A stretch of DNA of 64,000 bases from Pseudomonas sp. FP453 (GCF_030687495.1 NZ_CP117435.1:6080501-6144500); one strand, 5' to 3'. Shown: positions 37,510 through 45,715, counted from the stretch's first letter. Notes: a model not told the origin generated them from the sequence alone. Made by a program: numbers and translations.

Positions 37510-40500
37510 ATGTCTGACGCACTTTGGGCGGCCCGCATGGGCGACGCGCTCGCCCACACGTCGATGATGGCCGACATCCTCGGCGGTGTGCTGGAGGTGG
37601 CGGCCAATATTGCGATCACCGCCGTGGCAACCGCTGCGGTGGTGGCCGCCACCGGTATCACCGTGGCCACGGGCGGGCTTGGCTGCTTCCTGCTGGGCGC
37701 GGTGGTGGGCACGATTGTCGGGCTGGCCATGAGCAAGACGGGGGCGGACAAAGGCCTGTCGAATTTATGCGAGAGCTTTAGCAACGCCCTGTTTCCGCCC
37801 ACGGTGCAGGCGAACATTCTCACCGGCTCCACCAACACCCTGACCAATAACATCCCCGCCGCCCGCGCTGCCGGGGCGATCAGCTCCCACGTCGCGCCGG
37901 CCGGCACCGAGCTGGAAGAGCCGGCACCAGAGCCGGGCTACCTGGACATGGCCGAGAGTTTCTTCTCGCAGATGTGGCGCCCCACCGTCGCCACGCCGGC
38001 GCCAGGCGCGGTGCCCAAGCCGCTGGACCTGGTGGTGTGCATGAAGCACCCGCCGATGCCGCCGCAGTTCATGGCCGAGGGTTCGGACAAGGTCACGGTC
38101 AACGGCCAGCCGGCGGTGCGCAGCGGTGATCGCAGTACGTGCGATGCGACGGTGGTGGGTTCGGGGCTGATCTCGTCCAACGTGACCATTGGCGGCGGCT
38201 CGGTGGTGGTGCGTGAGATTCGCAGCGGCAAGACGCCGGGCGTCGGGCTGGCGGTGACGGCGCTGTTGATGCTCAAGGGCGGCAAGGGCAAGTTCTTCAG
38301 CAAGCTGCCGTGCATGCTGATCAGCGGCGCGACGTCGATGGCTGTCAGCAGTGCGATGGGGGCGATGGCGAACGCGGCGATGGGCTCGTCGAACCCGGTC
38401 CATGCGGCCACCGGCGCAAAAGTGTTGGGGCACGTCGAAGAGCTGGATTTTGTGCTGCCCGGCATCCTGCCGATTGCCTGGCAGCGGTTCTACAACAGCC
38501 GCGATGAGCGCCCGGGCAGCCTGTTCGGCAAAGGCTGGAGCGTGGTTTATGACGTGTGCGTCGACATTCGCCCCCATCCAGAGGGTGGTGAAACGCTGAT
38601 CTACACCGACGAGCAGGGCCGAGCAATCGACATGGGTTCGATTGCTTTGGGCGGCGCGGTATTCAGCGCCGGTGAAGGGCTCGCGGTGCGCCGCCACCTC
38701 AATGGGCAGTTGCTGATCGAAAGCGACGATGGCCTGTACCGCTTGTTCGAGCCTGCGGCCAACCCGTCGCGGCTACGTCTGAGCCAGTTGGGTGATCGTA
38801 ACGACAACCGTATCTACCTCGACTACGACGAAGCCGAGCATCTGGTACGGCTGCGCGATACGTTCGATCTGGTGCAGGTTGAGCTGGTTCGTGAGCAGGG
38901 CCAATTGGCGCGCATCGAGCGTGTGTATCCCGATCAGCGTCGTGAAGTGCTGGTCAGCTACGGCTATGACATGGCCGGGAGCCTGGCTGAAGTACGCGAC
39001 GCGACTGATCAGGTGCAACGCCGCTTCGCCTACGACAACGGCCGCCGGATGGTCGAGCATCAACTGCCGACCGGGTTACGGTGTTTTTACGAATGGGCGT
39101 TGGTGGAAAACCTGGAATGGCGCGTGGTCCGCCATTGGACCGATGAAGGCGACGCTTACCAGTTCGACTATGACTTGCAGGCCGGCCTCACGCGCATCAC
39201 CGATGGCTTGCAACGCGTCAGCACCCGCTTGTGGAACACGCAGCACCAGATCATCCAGTACAGCGACAACCTCGGCCAGACCTGGCTGTTCGAGTGGAAC
39301 GACGAACGCCAATTGCTCAGCGCCACCGATCCGCAGGGTGGGCGTTATGAATACAGCTATGACGAGGCCGGTAATCTGATCGGCGAGCGTGACCCGTTGG
39401 GGCGCAGCGATTCGACGTTGTGGCTGGAGCATTGGGCCTTGCCGCAGGTGGAAACCGACGCGGCCGACAACAGTTGGCAGTATCGCTACGACCCGCGTGG
39501 CAACTGCATCGCCGAAACCGATCCGCTGGGCCATGTCACCCGCTACCGCTATGACGACCACGGCCAGCCGGTGGAAATCATCGACGCCACCGGCAAAAGC
39601 AAAAAGCTGCGCTGGAACCCGTTCGGGCAGTTGGTGGAACACGTTGATTGCTCGGGCTATCCAACCCGCTTTGGCTACGACGCGCGCGGCAACTTGCAGG
39701 TGATCACGGACGCCCTCGGCGAGCGCACCTTGTTCAACTATGACGCCCAGGGCCGCCTGCTCGGCAGCCAACTGCCGGACGGGCGCACCGAGCAATACCA
39801 GCGTGACGTCAGCGGGCAACTGGTGGGTTACACCGACCCGGCCGGGCACACCACGCTCTATCAGCACAACCGTCGCGGCCAGGTCCGCCAGCGTACTGAT
39901 GCCCACGGCCGACAGGTGCAGTTCGGTTATGACAGCTATGGGCGGCTGCAAGCGCTGATCAACGAGAACGGCGAGCGCTACCGGTTTGCCTGGGATGCCG
40001 GGGACAGGCTGACAGAACAGCAAGATCTCGACGGCAGCGCCAAGCGTTACGGTTACGACCCACTGAATAATGTGATCGCAGTGACTGCTGTTCCGGCCCC
40101 TCACGGCAACGGTCTGGCGGTAGTCCCCGAAACCCCGCCCGCTCCCATCGTCCATCAGCTGGAACGCGATGCGGTTGGCCGCCTGATCGCCAAGGCCACC
40201 GACGATGGCCGCACCGACTACGCCTACGATGCGGTGGATCAACTCACCGCCGTAACCTTCACCGACTTGAACGGCAACACCCAAGCCCTGGGCTTTGCCT
40301 ACGATGCCCTCGGCCAACTGCTGTGCGAACAAAGCGCAGCGGGCGACCTGAACCACCACTACGACGAGCTGGGCAACCTGATCCAGAGCCGACTGCCCGA
40401 CGGTCGCTGGCTCAATCGCCTGCACTACGGCAGTGGCCACCTGCACCAGATCAACCTCGACGGCCAGGTCATCAGCGACTTTGAACGCGATCGCCTGCAC

Positions 40501-41898
40501 CGCGAAGTGCTGCGCACCCAAGGCCAGCTCAGTACCCGCAGCGAATACGACCGCAGCGGCCGCCTGCGCTCACGCCAACGCCGCCACGCCAGCCAGCCGC
40601 CGTCCTTGCTGCCCGCTGCGGCGCAAAAACATTTCGAGTACGACCCCGCCGACAACCTGATCGGCAAGCTCGACCAACAACCCGCCGCGCAACACCGCCA
40701 ACTCCTGCACTACGACGCCACCGGCCGCATTATCGCCAGCCAAGACAGCCTGCACGGCCAGCGCGAGACCTTCGCCTACGACGCCGCCGCCAACCTGCTC
40801 GACGGGCCGCAGCCGGGCGCTGGGCTGGTGGTGCATAACAAACTGCTGACCTATCAGGACAAACGTTATCGCTACGATGCGTTCGGCCGCACCATTGAAA
40901 AACGCAGTGCCGCGCGGGGCGTGCAACGCTTTGCCTATGACGCCGAAAGCCGGCTGATCGAAGTACGCAATGACAACGGCAGCGTGGTCAGGATGACCTA
41001 CGACCCGTTGGGCCGGCGCATCGGGAAAACCGAGCATGGCAGCGACGGCTATCCGCTAGGGGAAACGCGGTTCGTGTGGGATGGCCTGCGGTTGTTGCAG
41101 GAGCACCGGCACAGCCAGACCAGCCTGTATATCTATCAGGACGAAGGCCACGAGCCCTTGGCCCGGGTTGACGGTACGGGGCCGTTGCAGAAGATTCGCT
41201 ACTACCACAACGACCTGAACGGCTTGCCGGAACAGCTCACCGAAGCGGATGGGCATGACGTCTGGCGGGCGACTTATCGGGTGTGGGGCAACACGCTGGA
41301 GGAGGTGCGCGAGCCGTATTACATCGAAGAGCAGAACCTGCGGTTTCAGGGGCAGTATCTGGATCGGGAGACGGGGCTGCATTTCAATACGTTCAGGTTT
41401 TATGATCCGGATGTGGGGCGGTTTACTACGCCGGATCCGATTGGGTTGGCGGGGGGGATCAATGCCTACACTTATGCCGACAACCCCTTTGCCTGGGTCG
41501 ATCCGTTAGGTCTTACGTGTGCAGGCAATGGAAAAGTCCACGGCAACAGCCACTCGAGCAAAAACCCTAATCACGTCTATGTCATCGTTGATACGAAGAC
41601 AGGGCGAATGATGAAACCGGGAATCAGTGGGCGGCCGTTAAACAAGAATGGCACATCACCTCGCGCCAACCAGCAGGTCAATGCGCTCAATAAACCCCAA
41701 GCAGGGCGCTACAAGGCGGTGATTGTTGAGAAGAACAAAACTCGACTTCAAGCCAAAGCTACCGAACAGAAAATTACAGACAAACACGCGGCGAGAAACA
41801 ACGGCAACATGCCGTCGCCGATCCACAGAAACCCGCTACCGCAGGTTGACACGAGAGATGGCTACCTTAAATTATACGGCACGCCTGATAACCGTTAG
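37510..41898 (+). CDS. rhs: PrePAAR-PAAR-Rhs T6SS effector with variable C-terminal toxin
   Basis: 1462 residues. An N-terminal prePAAR motif (AARMGDALAHTS, residues 7-18) is followed by hydrophobic segments (about 30-80). A PAAR domain (about 165-235, VNGQPAVRSGDRSTCDATVV) and further hydrophobic stretches come next. A long run of YD repeats (about 310-1300) would form the Rhs cocoon. The core ends with the two aspartates of the self-cleaving motif, DPIGL (D1309) and DPLGL (D1331), so cleavage should free residues 1336-1462. That 127-residue tip is A+T-richer than the core. Its pattern VYV (1356-1358), KPGIS (1369-1373), Arg1375 and Glu1419 suggests a GIY-YIG/URI-like nuclease; this is my inference. 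Partners: upstream Eag chaperone, downstream immunity gene. Confidence 0.93.
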   Translation: MSDALWAARMGDALAHTSMMADILGGVLEVAANIAITAVATAAVVAATGITVATGGLGCFLLGAVVGTIVGLAMSKTGADKGLSNLCESFSNALFPPTVQANILTGSTNTLTNNIPAARAAGAISSHVAPAGTELEEPAPEPGYLDMAESFFSQMWRPTVATPAPGAVPKPLDLVVCMKHPPMPPQFMAEGSDKVTVNGQPAVRSGDRSTCDATVVGSGLISSNVTIGGGSVVVREIRSGKTPGVGLAVTALLMLKGGKGKFFSKLPCMLISGATSMAVSSAMGAMANAAMGSSNPVHAATGAKVLGHVEELDFVLPGILPIAWQRFYNSRDERPGSLFGKGWSVVYDVCVDIRPHPEGGETLIYTDEQGRAIDMGSIALGGAVFSAGEGLAVRRHLNGQLLIESDDGLYRLFEPAANPSRLRLSQLGDRNDNRIYLDYDEAEHLVRLRDTFDLVQVELVREQGQLARIERVYPDQRREVLVSYGYDMAGSLAEVRDATDQVQRRFAYDNGRRMVEHQLPTGLRCFYEWALVENLEWRVVRHWTDEGDAYQFDYDLQAGLTRITDGLQRVSTRLWNTQHQIIQYSDNLGQTWLFEWNDERQLLSATDPQGGRYEYSYDEAGNLIGERDPLGRSDSTLWLEHWALPQVETDAADNSWQYRYDPRGNCIAETDPLGHVTRYRYDDHGQPVEIIDATGKSKKLRWNPFGQLVEHVDCSGYPTRFGYDARGNLQVITDALGERTLFNYDAQGRLLGSQLPDGRTEQYQRDVSGQLVGYTDPAGHTTLYQHNRRGQVRQRTDAHGRQVQFGYDSYGRLQALINENGERYRFAWDAGDRLTEQQDLDGSAKRYGYDPLNNVIAVTAVPAPHGNGLAVVPETPPAPIVHQLERDAVGRLIAKATDDGRTDYAYDAVDQLTAVTFTDLNGNTQALGFAYDALGQLLCEQSAAGDLNHHYDELGNLIQSRLPDGRWLNRLHYGSGHLHQINLDGQVISDFERDRLHREVLRTQGQLSTRSEYDRSGRLRSRQRRHASQPPSLLPAAAQKHFEYDPADNLIGKLDQQPAAQHRQLLHYDATGRIIASQDSLHGQRETFAYDAAANLLDGPQPGAGLVVHNKLLTYQDKRYRYDAFGRTIEKRSAARGVQRFAYDAESRLIEVRNDNGSVVRMTYDPLGRRIGKTEHGSDGYPLGETRFVWDGLRLLQEHRHSQTSLYIYQDEGHEPLARVDGTGPLQKIRYYHNDLNGLPEQLTEADGHDVWRATYRVWGNTLEEVREPYYIEEQNLRFQGQYLDRETGLHFNTFRFYDPDVGRFTTPDPIGLAGGINAYTYADNPFAWVDPLGLTCAGNGKVHGNSHSSKNPNHVYVIVDTKTGRMMKPGISGRPLNKNGTSPRANQQVNALNKPQAGRYKAVIVEKNKTRLQAKATEQKITDKHAARNNGNMPSPIHRNPLPQVDTRDGYLKLYGTPDNR

Positions 41899-41919
41899 TT
41901 TTTTGAAGTGAACGCCGCA

Positions 41920-42567
41920 ATGAATCTAAATATGCTTATTCTGCAAGAAAGTGAAGCTTCTGCCCTGACGGACGGCATTCAGATACGTCAAATGAGCCAC
42001 CACATCACCCAGATATTCATGGCCTTGCTGCCAAAAGCCGAAATAAACGGCAGCAGCAAAATAGTTGTGTCACTAGGCCCTCGTGGCGACGAAGATCTAT
42101 TTGATAATGTCTTGGGTGTGACAAATATCTTTGTAGAAGACTTCGACTTCAAACGTTTTCTCTCTCTCGATCGTTTCAACCAAGACAAGCTGCTGCTAGA
42201 GACGCTACGTCGCGCACTCATCGTGATTGCAGAAAGAAAAGAATCCAACTCTATGGCGACCGAGCTTATAAACTCGACCGCCGAAGCCGTATTGGAAACC
42301 CACTTTGAGCTAGACACTCCAATTAAAAAGCTTTCAAAAACCAGTAAAGACAAAAAGTACAAAGTCAACGCTTTCAGAACGTTGAATGCTGAGGTTGGTG
42401 AAGGTTGGTACTGCGAAGTACACAATTCAACACAACGCAAAATCTGGATGCATGAGCTTCCCGGCTATATTGATCGAAGTGACCTATTTAAAAGCGCAGA
42501 ACTGTCTGAAGGCATCTACCAAGTAAAAAATCGCCTCAACAAAGTCGTATTTGAAATAATTATCTGA
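41920..42567 (+). CDS. Probable immunity protein for the Rhs toxin
   Basis: 215 residues from ATG 41920, with GAAG 11 nt upstream; a GTG at 41908 in the same frame is an alternative. No recognised family. The protein has no signal peptide or membrane helix, so it probably acts in the cytoplasm, which fits a nuclease toxin. Codon use is clearly A+T-richer than in the T6SS core. Its position 21 bp after an Rhs toxin gene is the standard place for the cognate immunity gene; function is inferred from context only. Confidence 0.7.
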   Translation: MNLNMLILQESEASALTDGIQIRQMSHHITQIFMALLPKAEINGSSKIVVSLGPRGDEDLFDNVLGVTNIFVEDFDFKRFLSLDRFNQDKLLLETLRRALIVIAERKESNSMATELINSTAEAVLETHFELDTPIKKLSKTSKDKKYKVNAFRTLNAEVGEGWYCEVHNSTQRKIWMHELPGYIDRSDLFKSAELSEGIYQVKNRLNKVVFEIII

Positions 42568-42661
42568 CAAAAAAACCATGAGTTCCTCTAGAGTGGCACA
42601 GGATACCTAAACAAGAAAACACAACAATATTCATGCATCAAACGAACCCGCCCGAGGTAAA

Positions 42662-42680
42662 GGGGACTGATTTATTTACC
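42662..42680 (+). repeat. Left copy of a direct repeat bracketing the orphan Rhs cassette
   Basis: GGGGACTGATTTATTTACC lies directly in front of the displaced Rhs tip. A copy lacking one A is at 43808-43825 after the cassette. The two may mark the ends of an inserted or recombined segment. Confidence 0.6.
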
Positions 42681-42977
42681 TGAATGGGTTGCCGGAACAG
42701 CTCACCCAAGCGGATGGGCATGAGGTCTGGCGGGCGACTTATCGGGTGTGGGCCAACACGCTGGAGGAAGTGCGCGAGCCGTATTACATCGAGGACAGAA
42801 CCCGCGGTTTCGGGGGCAGTATCTGGACCGGGAGACGGGGCTGCATTTCAATACGTTCAGGTTTTATGATCCGGATGTGGCGCGGTATGCTGCACCGGAT
42901 CCGATTGGGTTGGTGGGGGGATCAACCTCTACAAGTACGCACCCAACCCTATTTCATGGATTGATCCATGGGGGCTG
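42678..42977 (+). pseudogene. Displaced, frameshifted Rhs core tip (orphan rhs-CT)
   Basis: This stretch is a near copy of the end of the Rhs core at 41213-41514, from NGLPEQLT to the DPxGL cleavage motif (here DPWGL, 42963-42977). Two single-base losses break it. One is near 42796 (GAGGACAG where the intact gene has GAAGAGCAG). The other is in a G run at 42915-42920 (six G where the intact copy has seven). It has no start of its own. Such orphan tips arise when an Rhs gene acquires a new toxin tip and the old one is left behind downstream. Confidence 0.85.
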
Positions 42978-43313
42978 ATCAATCTGAATACCCACGGGGC
43001 CGTAGGTAATTTTGGCGTCTATGAGATTCGAATAGATGGTGAGCTGCACAAATACGACAAGGCCGATATGAACCGCGTGACAAAATCTAGCGGCGACCCG
43101 ACCAGGCTTCACCAGCAGGTAGAAAAACTAGAACGTCTAAATCCTGGAAAAACGATCAAGGGAACTGTTGTGCAAAGCGGTATAAGTTCGACCCAGGCAG
43201 CGAAGACCATTGAAACGGCGAAATTGGACGCTCACTTCGAAAAAACAGGTGGTCAAATTCCCGAAGGATATAGAAAAAGCTATAAAGGTCCTGAACCGCT
43301 CTGCGGCAAATAG
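42978..43313 (+). pseudogene. Orphan Rhs C-terminal toxin domain (second tip)
   Basis: 111 codons in frame with the DPWGL above and ending at TAG 43311-43313. It differs completely from the tip of the intact Rhs. It contains GVYEIRIDGELHKY near its start, then PTRLHQQVEKLERL, and ETAKLDAHFEKTGGQIPEGY near its end. The order of VYEI, a downstream Arg and a later Glu-containing helix loosely recalls GIY-YIG/URI nucleases, but the usual Gly of the second motif appears as Asp. It cannot be expressed as part of a full Rhs unless recombination joins it to the intact core; internal starts (ATG 43068) are possible. Confidence 0.7.
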
Positions 43314-43325
43314 AAGAGGTCAATA

Positions 43326-43469
43326 ATGCGCACCCCATTCCCTCTCGCTATCGGCGGCCTGTTCCCAGATCCTGGCGCTGTATTTTTTGTATCGCACCTC
43401 GTTAGCCGGATTATTCGTGAACAATTGGAACATCGAATAGTCGACACCGAGGAATTCGATAAAAAATAG
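43326..43469 (+). CDS. Small ORF after the orphan toxin, possible immunity fragment
   Basis: 47 codons from ATG 43326, preceded by AGAGGT at good spacing, 12 bp after the orphan toxin stop. The product (MRTPFPLAIGGLFPDPGAVF...) resembles nothing I recognise. Position suggests an immunity gene or a remnant of one. Confidence 0.4.
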   Translation: MRTPFPLAIGGLFPDPGAVFFVSHLVSRIIREQLEHRIVDTEEFDKK

Positions 43470-43505
43470 GGCGACAACTATTGGCTGAGTTCAAAAGACT
43501 CCAGC

Positions 43506-43772
43506 ATGGCTGACTTAACGGACCTCAAAATCATGGGACCTGAAGTGTCGAAAAGAAATAAAACAGTCAGCTACTCTTTGAAAATGCCTCATCAGCCCAT
43601 CAATGAAGATCCAACGAGTCATGAACAATACCTTGCCTATCATGAACGAGCCGTGAAGGAAATATTTGACGCTCTCCCAATACATCTATCAGAGCCCGTA
43701 GAAAATATTTACGCCGCCATACCTCAGGAAGTGCAAACGTTACCGGCAGCACAGCTGAAGAGCCCAGAATAA
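43506..43772 (+). CDS. Small hypothetical protein, possible orphan immunity protein
   Basis: 88 residues from ATG 43506 (MADLTDLKIMGPEVSKRNK). Soluble, no signal peptide, no recognised family. It is A+T-rich like its neighbours and lies within the segment bracketed by the direct repeats. The ribosome site is weak. Either this or the 47-codon ORF before it could be the immunity partner of the orphan toxin. Function unknown. Confidence 0.5.
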   Translation: MADLTDLKIMGPEVSKRNKTVSYSLKMPHQPINEDPTSHEQYLAYHERAVKEIFDALPIHLSEPVENIYAAIPQEVQTLPAAQLKSPE

Positions 43773-43807
43773 ATTAAAACCCGGCCTGAAAATTATCATG
43801 GATACAT

Positions 43808-43856
43808 GGGGCTGATTTATTTACCATTCTTTTTATAGACCAAATAAATCCGCCCC
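43808..43856. terminator. Right copy of the direct repeat forming a 15-bp inverted repeat
   Basis: GGGGCTGATTTATTTACC (43808-43825) repeats the sequence at 42662. With AAATAAATCCGCCCC (43842-43856) it forms an inverted repeat with one mismatch and a 19-nt loop rich in T. It lies between two convergent genes and could terminate transcription from both sides, or represent a REP-like palindrome. Confidence 0.55.
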
Positions 43857-43868
43857 CTTTATCCCTAT

Positions 43869-44984
43869 TTATTCAGCATCTTCTGCATCTGCTTGCGCGT
43901 TTCTTATCAGCCGCTTCAGCATTTTGTTCATGTGCTCATAGCGCTTCTCAACGACCGCCATACGAGACGCTGCCGTCGGCGTTTCCGATGACTCCGGCGC
44001 CACATAGGGGTCGTAGATAAGCCCGTATCGTTTCGCGATTTCTTTCATCTGGTCTTCTGTGGCATTCATCCTGCTTTCAAGAGCGTTCAAGCGTGAGTCA
44101 ACATCAGTTGCCGCGCCAGGATCCTTACCCACCGCCTTGGCATCCGGCCCCTCATTAATGGAGAGTATGCTGTTGACCATTACTTCCGTTTTTATTTCAG
44201 CGCTTTCAAGACGTGCGTCTAATTTTTGCTGTTCCGTCGCGGAAGGATCGTTGGTGCTTACCCTACCGTCTGCGTTCCTTTTTTCAGCGCCCGGCATTTT
44301 GGCTTGTGCGTCAATCCTGTCCGTTATGGCGCGAGAAGCTATATGCTCCCCGGCGGTAAAGGGCAAACCAGTAAGTGTGCTTACGCCATGATTTATAAAC
44401 GCGCTACGAGCACCGCTGGCGAGCTCACTCGATATTGGCGGAAGCACATTTTTTTTGTGCAAATCGGAAATTGTTTTCGAGCTATTGACGGCATCGTTCG
44501 ACCCATTTGGCCCACCCGCAGGCTTGGGTGGTTTCGTCGATGGTGGCTTAGTCCCCGCTGGCGGTTTGGTATTCGCTGGCGGCTTAGTCTCCGCTGGTGG
44601 CTTGGTATTCGCCGGCGGCTTAGTCTCCGCTGGTGGCTTGGTATTCGCCGGCGGCTTAGTCTCCGCTGGTGGCTTGGTATTCGCTGGCGGCTTAGTCTCC
44701 GCTGGTGGCTTGGTATTCGCTGGCGGCTTTTTCTTAGGTGCCTTTGTCTTCGGGTTATTGAAAAAAACAGAGCTAGCGCGCTTAGACCTCGCTTGCACCT
44801 CCTCTTCACTCGCCATCGGATACTGGGAAGAACGCCCGCTCTCATTACCCAAATCGCGTTCAACTCTCAAGCCGCTCGCAACGTCCTGCTGTTTATCTGT
44901 AACTATCGGCGCTTTGCCCCCCTGAGTGCCGGGTTGAGCCGACGGGATCTGCAAATGGGTATACGGCTGATCAGACAGTTTCAT
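43869..44984 (-). CDS. Pro-rich repeat protein under an hrp-box-like promoter, candidate type III effector
   Basis: 371 residues from ATG 44984, with AGAGGTG upstream; a longer frame from 45032 lacks a ribosome site. No known family. The N-terminal 60 residues are rich in Ser, Gln and Pro with no signal peptide (MKLSDQPYTHLQIPSAQPGT). Residues about 86-146 are five repeats of PPANTKPPAETK. The C-terminal half is soluble and helical, with a coiled-coil-like stretch (RLNALESRMNATEDQMKEIA). The promoter has an HrpL-type box ending 53 bp before the start. Together these suggest a type III secreted protein; the target is unknown. The A+T-rich context suggests horizontal acquisition. Confidence 0.65.
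   Translation of the reverse strand: MKLSDQPYTHLQIPSAQPGTQGGKAPIVTDKQQDVASGLRVERDLGNESGRSSQYPMASEEEVQARSKRASSVFFNNPKTKAPKKKPPANTKPPAETKPPANTKPPAETKPPANTKPPAETKPPANTKPPAETKPPANTKPPAGTKPPSTKPPKPAGGPNGSNDAVNSSKTISDLHKKNVLPPISSELASGARSAFINHGVSTLTGLPFTAGEHIASRAITDRIDAQAKMPGAEKRNADGRVSTNDPSATEQQKLDARLESAEIKTEVMVNSILSINEGPDAKAVGKDPGAATDVDSRLNALESRMNATEDQMKEIAKRYGLIYDPYVAPESSETPTAASRMAVVEKRYEHMNKMLKRLIRNAQADAEDAE
44545..44724. repeat. Five tandem 36-bp coding repeats
   Basis: Five consecutive units of exactly 36 bp encode the 12-residue unit PPANTKPPAETK (the last unit in protein order is PPANTKPPAGTK). The units differ by only a few silent or near-silent bases, so copy number is likely to vary between strains by slippage. 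Confidence 0.9.
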
Positions 44985-45036
44985 AACGACACCTCTTAAA
45001 TTCGATTGAGAGAGTGCTTCCTGCAACCTCAACCTT

Positions 45037-45064
45037 TAAGTGAGCGTTCACACATAGAGGTTCC
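45037..45064 (-). promoter_or_regulatory. HrpL-type hrp box
   Basis: On the reverse strand GGAACC is followed by exactly 15 nt and TCACTTA. The Pseudomonas HrpL consensus is GGAACC-N15/16-CCACNNA, so only the first base of the second half differs. It points toward the gene starting at 44984 with 53 nt between box and ATG, a usual distance. Seen directly; HrpL use is inferred. Confidence 0.6.
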
Positions 45065-45174
45065 GGCATTTAAAAAAAAACGCACCAAGACGAATACAAG
45101 CCGTTGCAACCCCCGTCTGCTCAAGCCATTTAAACGTGCATATGAACCTGAACACCGACTTGCTTTGCCCCAAC

Positions 45175-45212
45175 AAAAATGGGCACCCGACCCAGTCGGC
45201 GTGCCCATTTTT
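45175..45212. terminator. Terminator downstream of hup
   Basis: A 12-bp stem (AAAAATGGGCAC with GTGCCCATTTTT) encloses a second small stem (CCGA/TCGG). It is flanked by A and T runs, so it can end transcription in both directions. It lies about 35 bp beyond the hup stop. Confidence 0.85.
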
Positions 45213-45248
45213 TCTACCACCCCGCCTCCCTTCGAGGCGATACCGCTA

Positions 45249-45524
45249 TTACGGGTTGACGCTGTCTTTGAGCGACTTGCCCGGCTTGAACGCAACGGTG
45301 TTGCTGGCCTTGATCTTCACCGGCTCGCCGGTTTGCGGGTTCTTGCCGGTGCGGGCGCCGCGATGGCGTTGCAGGAAGGTGCCGAAGCCAACCAGGGTGA
45401 CGCTGTCCTTGCGGTGCAGGGCGCCGGTGATTTCTTCGAGAACGGCGTTGAGGACGCGGTTGGCCTGTTCTTTGGTGAGATCCGCTTTTTCAGCGATGGC
45501 GGCTGCGAGTTCTGGTTTACGCAT
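45249..45524 (-). CDS. hup: HU-family DNA-binding protein
   Basis: 91 residues, standard HU length. MRKPELAAAIAEKADLTKEQ, VTLVGFGTFLQRHRGARTG and KNPQTGEPVKIKASNT are the HU signature, including the DNA-minor-groove arm. It bends and compacts DNA. The leader (45525-45715) contains two hairpins, GCTGCTC/GAGCAGC (45565-45585) and GCCGCAG/CTGCGGC (45595-45616), of unknown effect. It corresponds by neighbourhood to the HU gene next to the rubredoxin genes in other pseudomonads. Confidence 0.95.
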   Translation of the reverse strand: MRKPELAAAIAEKADLTKEQANRVLNAVLEEITGALHRKDSVTLVGFGTFLQRHRGARTGKNPQTGEPVKIKASNTVAFKPGKSLKDSVNP

Positions 45525-45715
45525 GAGTGAAGCCTCTTTGACGGTTTTTTGTTGTTATGTCCGTGCTGCTCTCTAACGGAGCAGCGCCCAAGGCGCCGCA
45601 GGCTCTACTCTGCGGCAGACGGGAGTGAGGATGGCATGCCCTCCGACGCTGCGCCAGTGTCGCGGCGACCTTTCTGGGGGTAGGAACGTGCTGATTCCGA
45701 CAGAACGACCGCTAT

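Noticed and set aside
42748..42978. Independent small gene reading through the Rhs tip
   Set aside because: Its sequence is only the Rhs core (FNTFRFYDPDVARYAAPDPIGL) in one of the shifted frames, with no start signal.
44545..44724. 36-bp repeats as a CRISPR array
   Set aside because: The units are contiguous without spacers and encode an in-frame 12-residue protein repeat.
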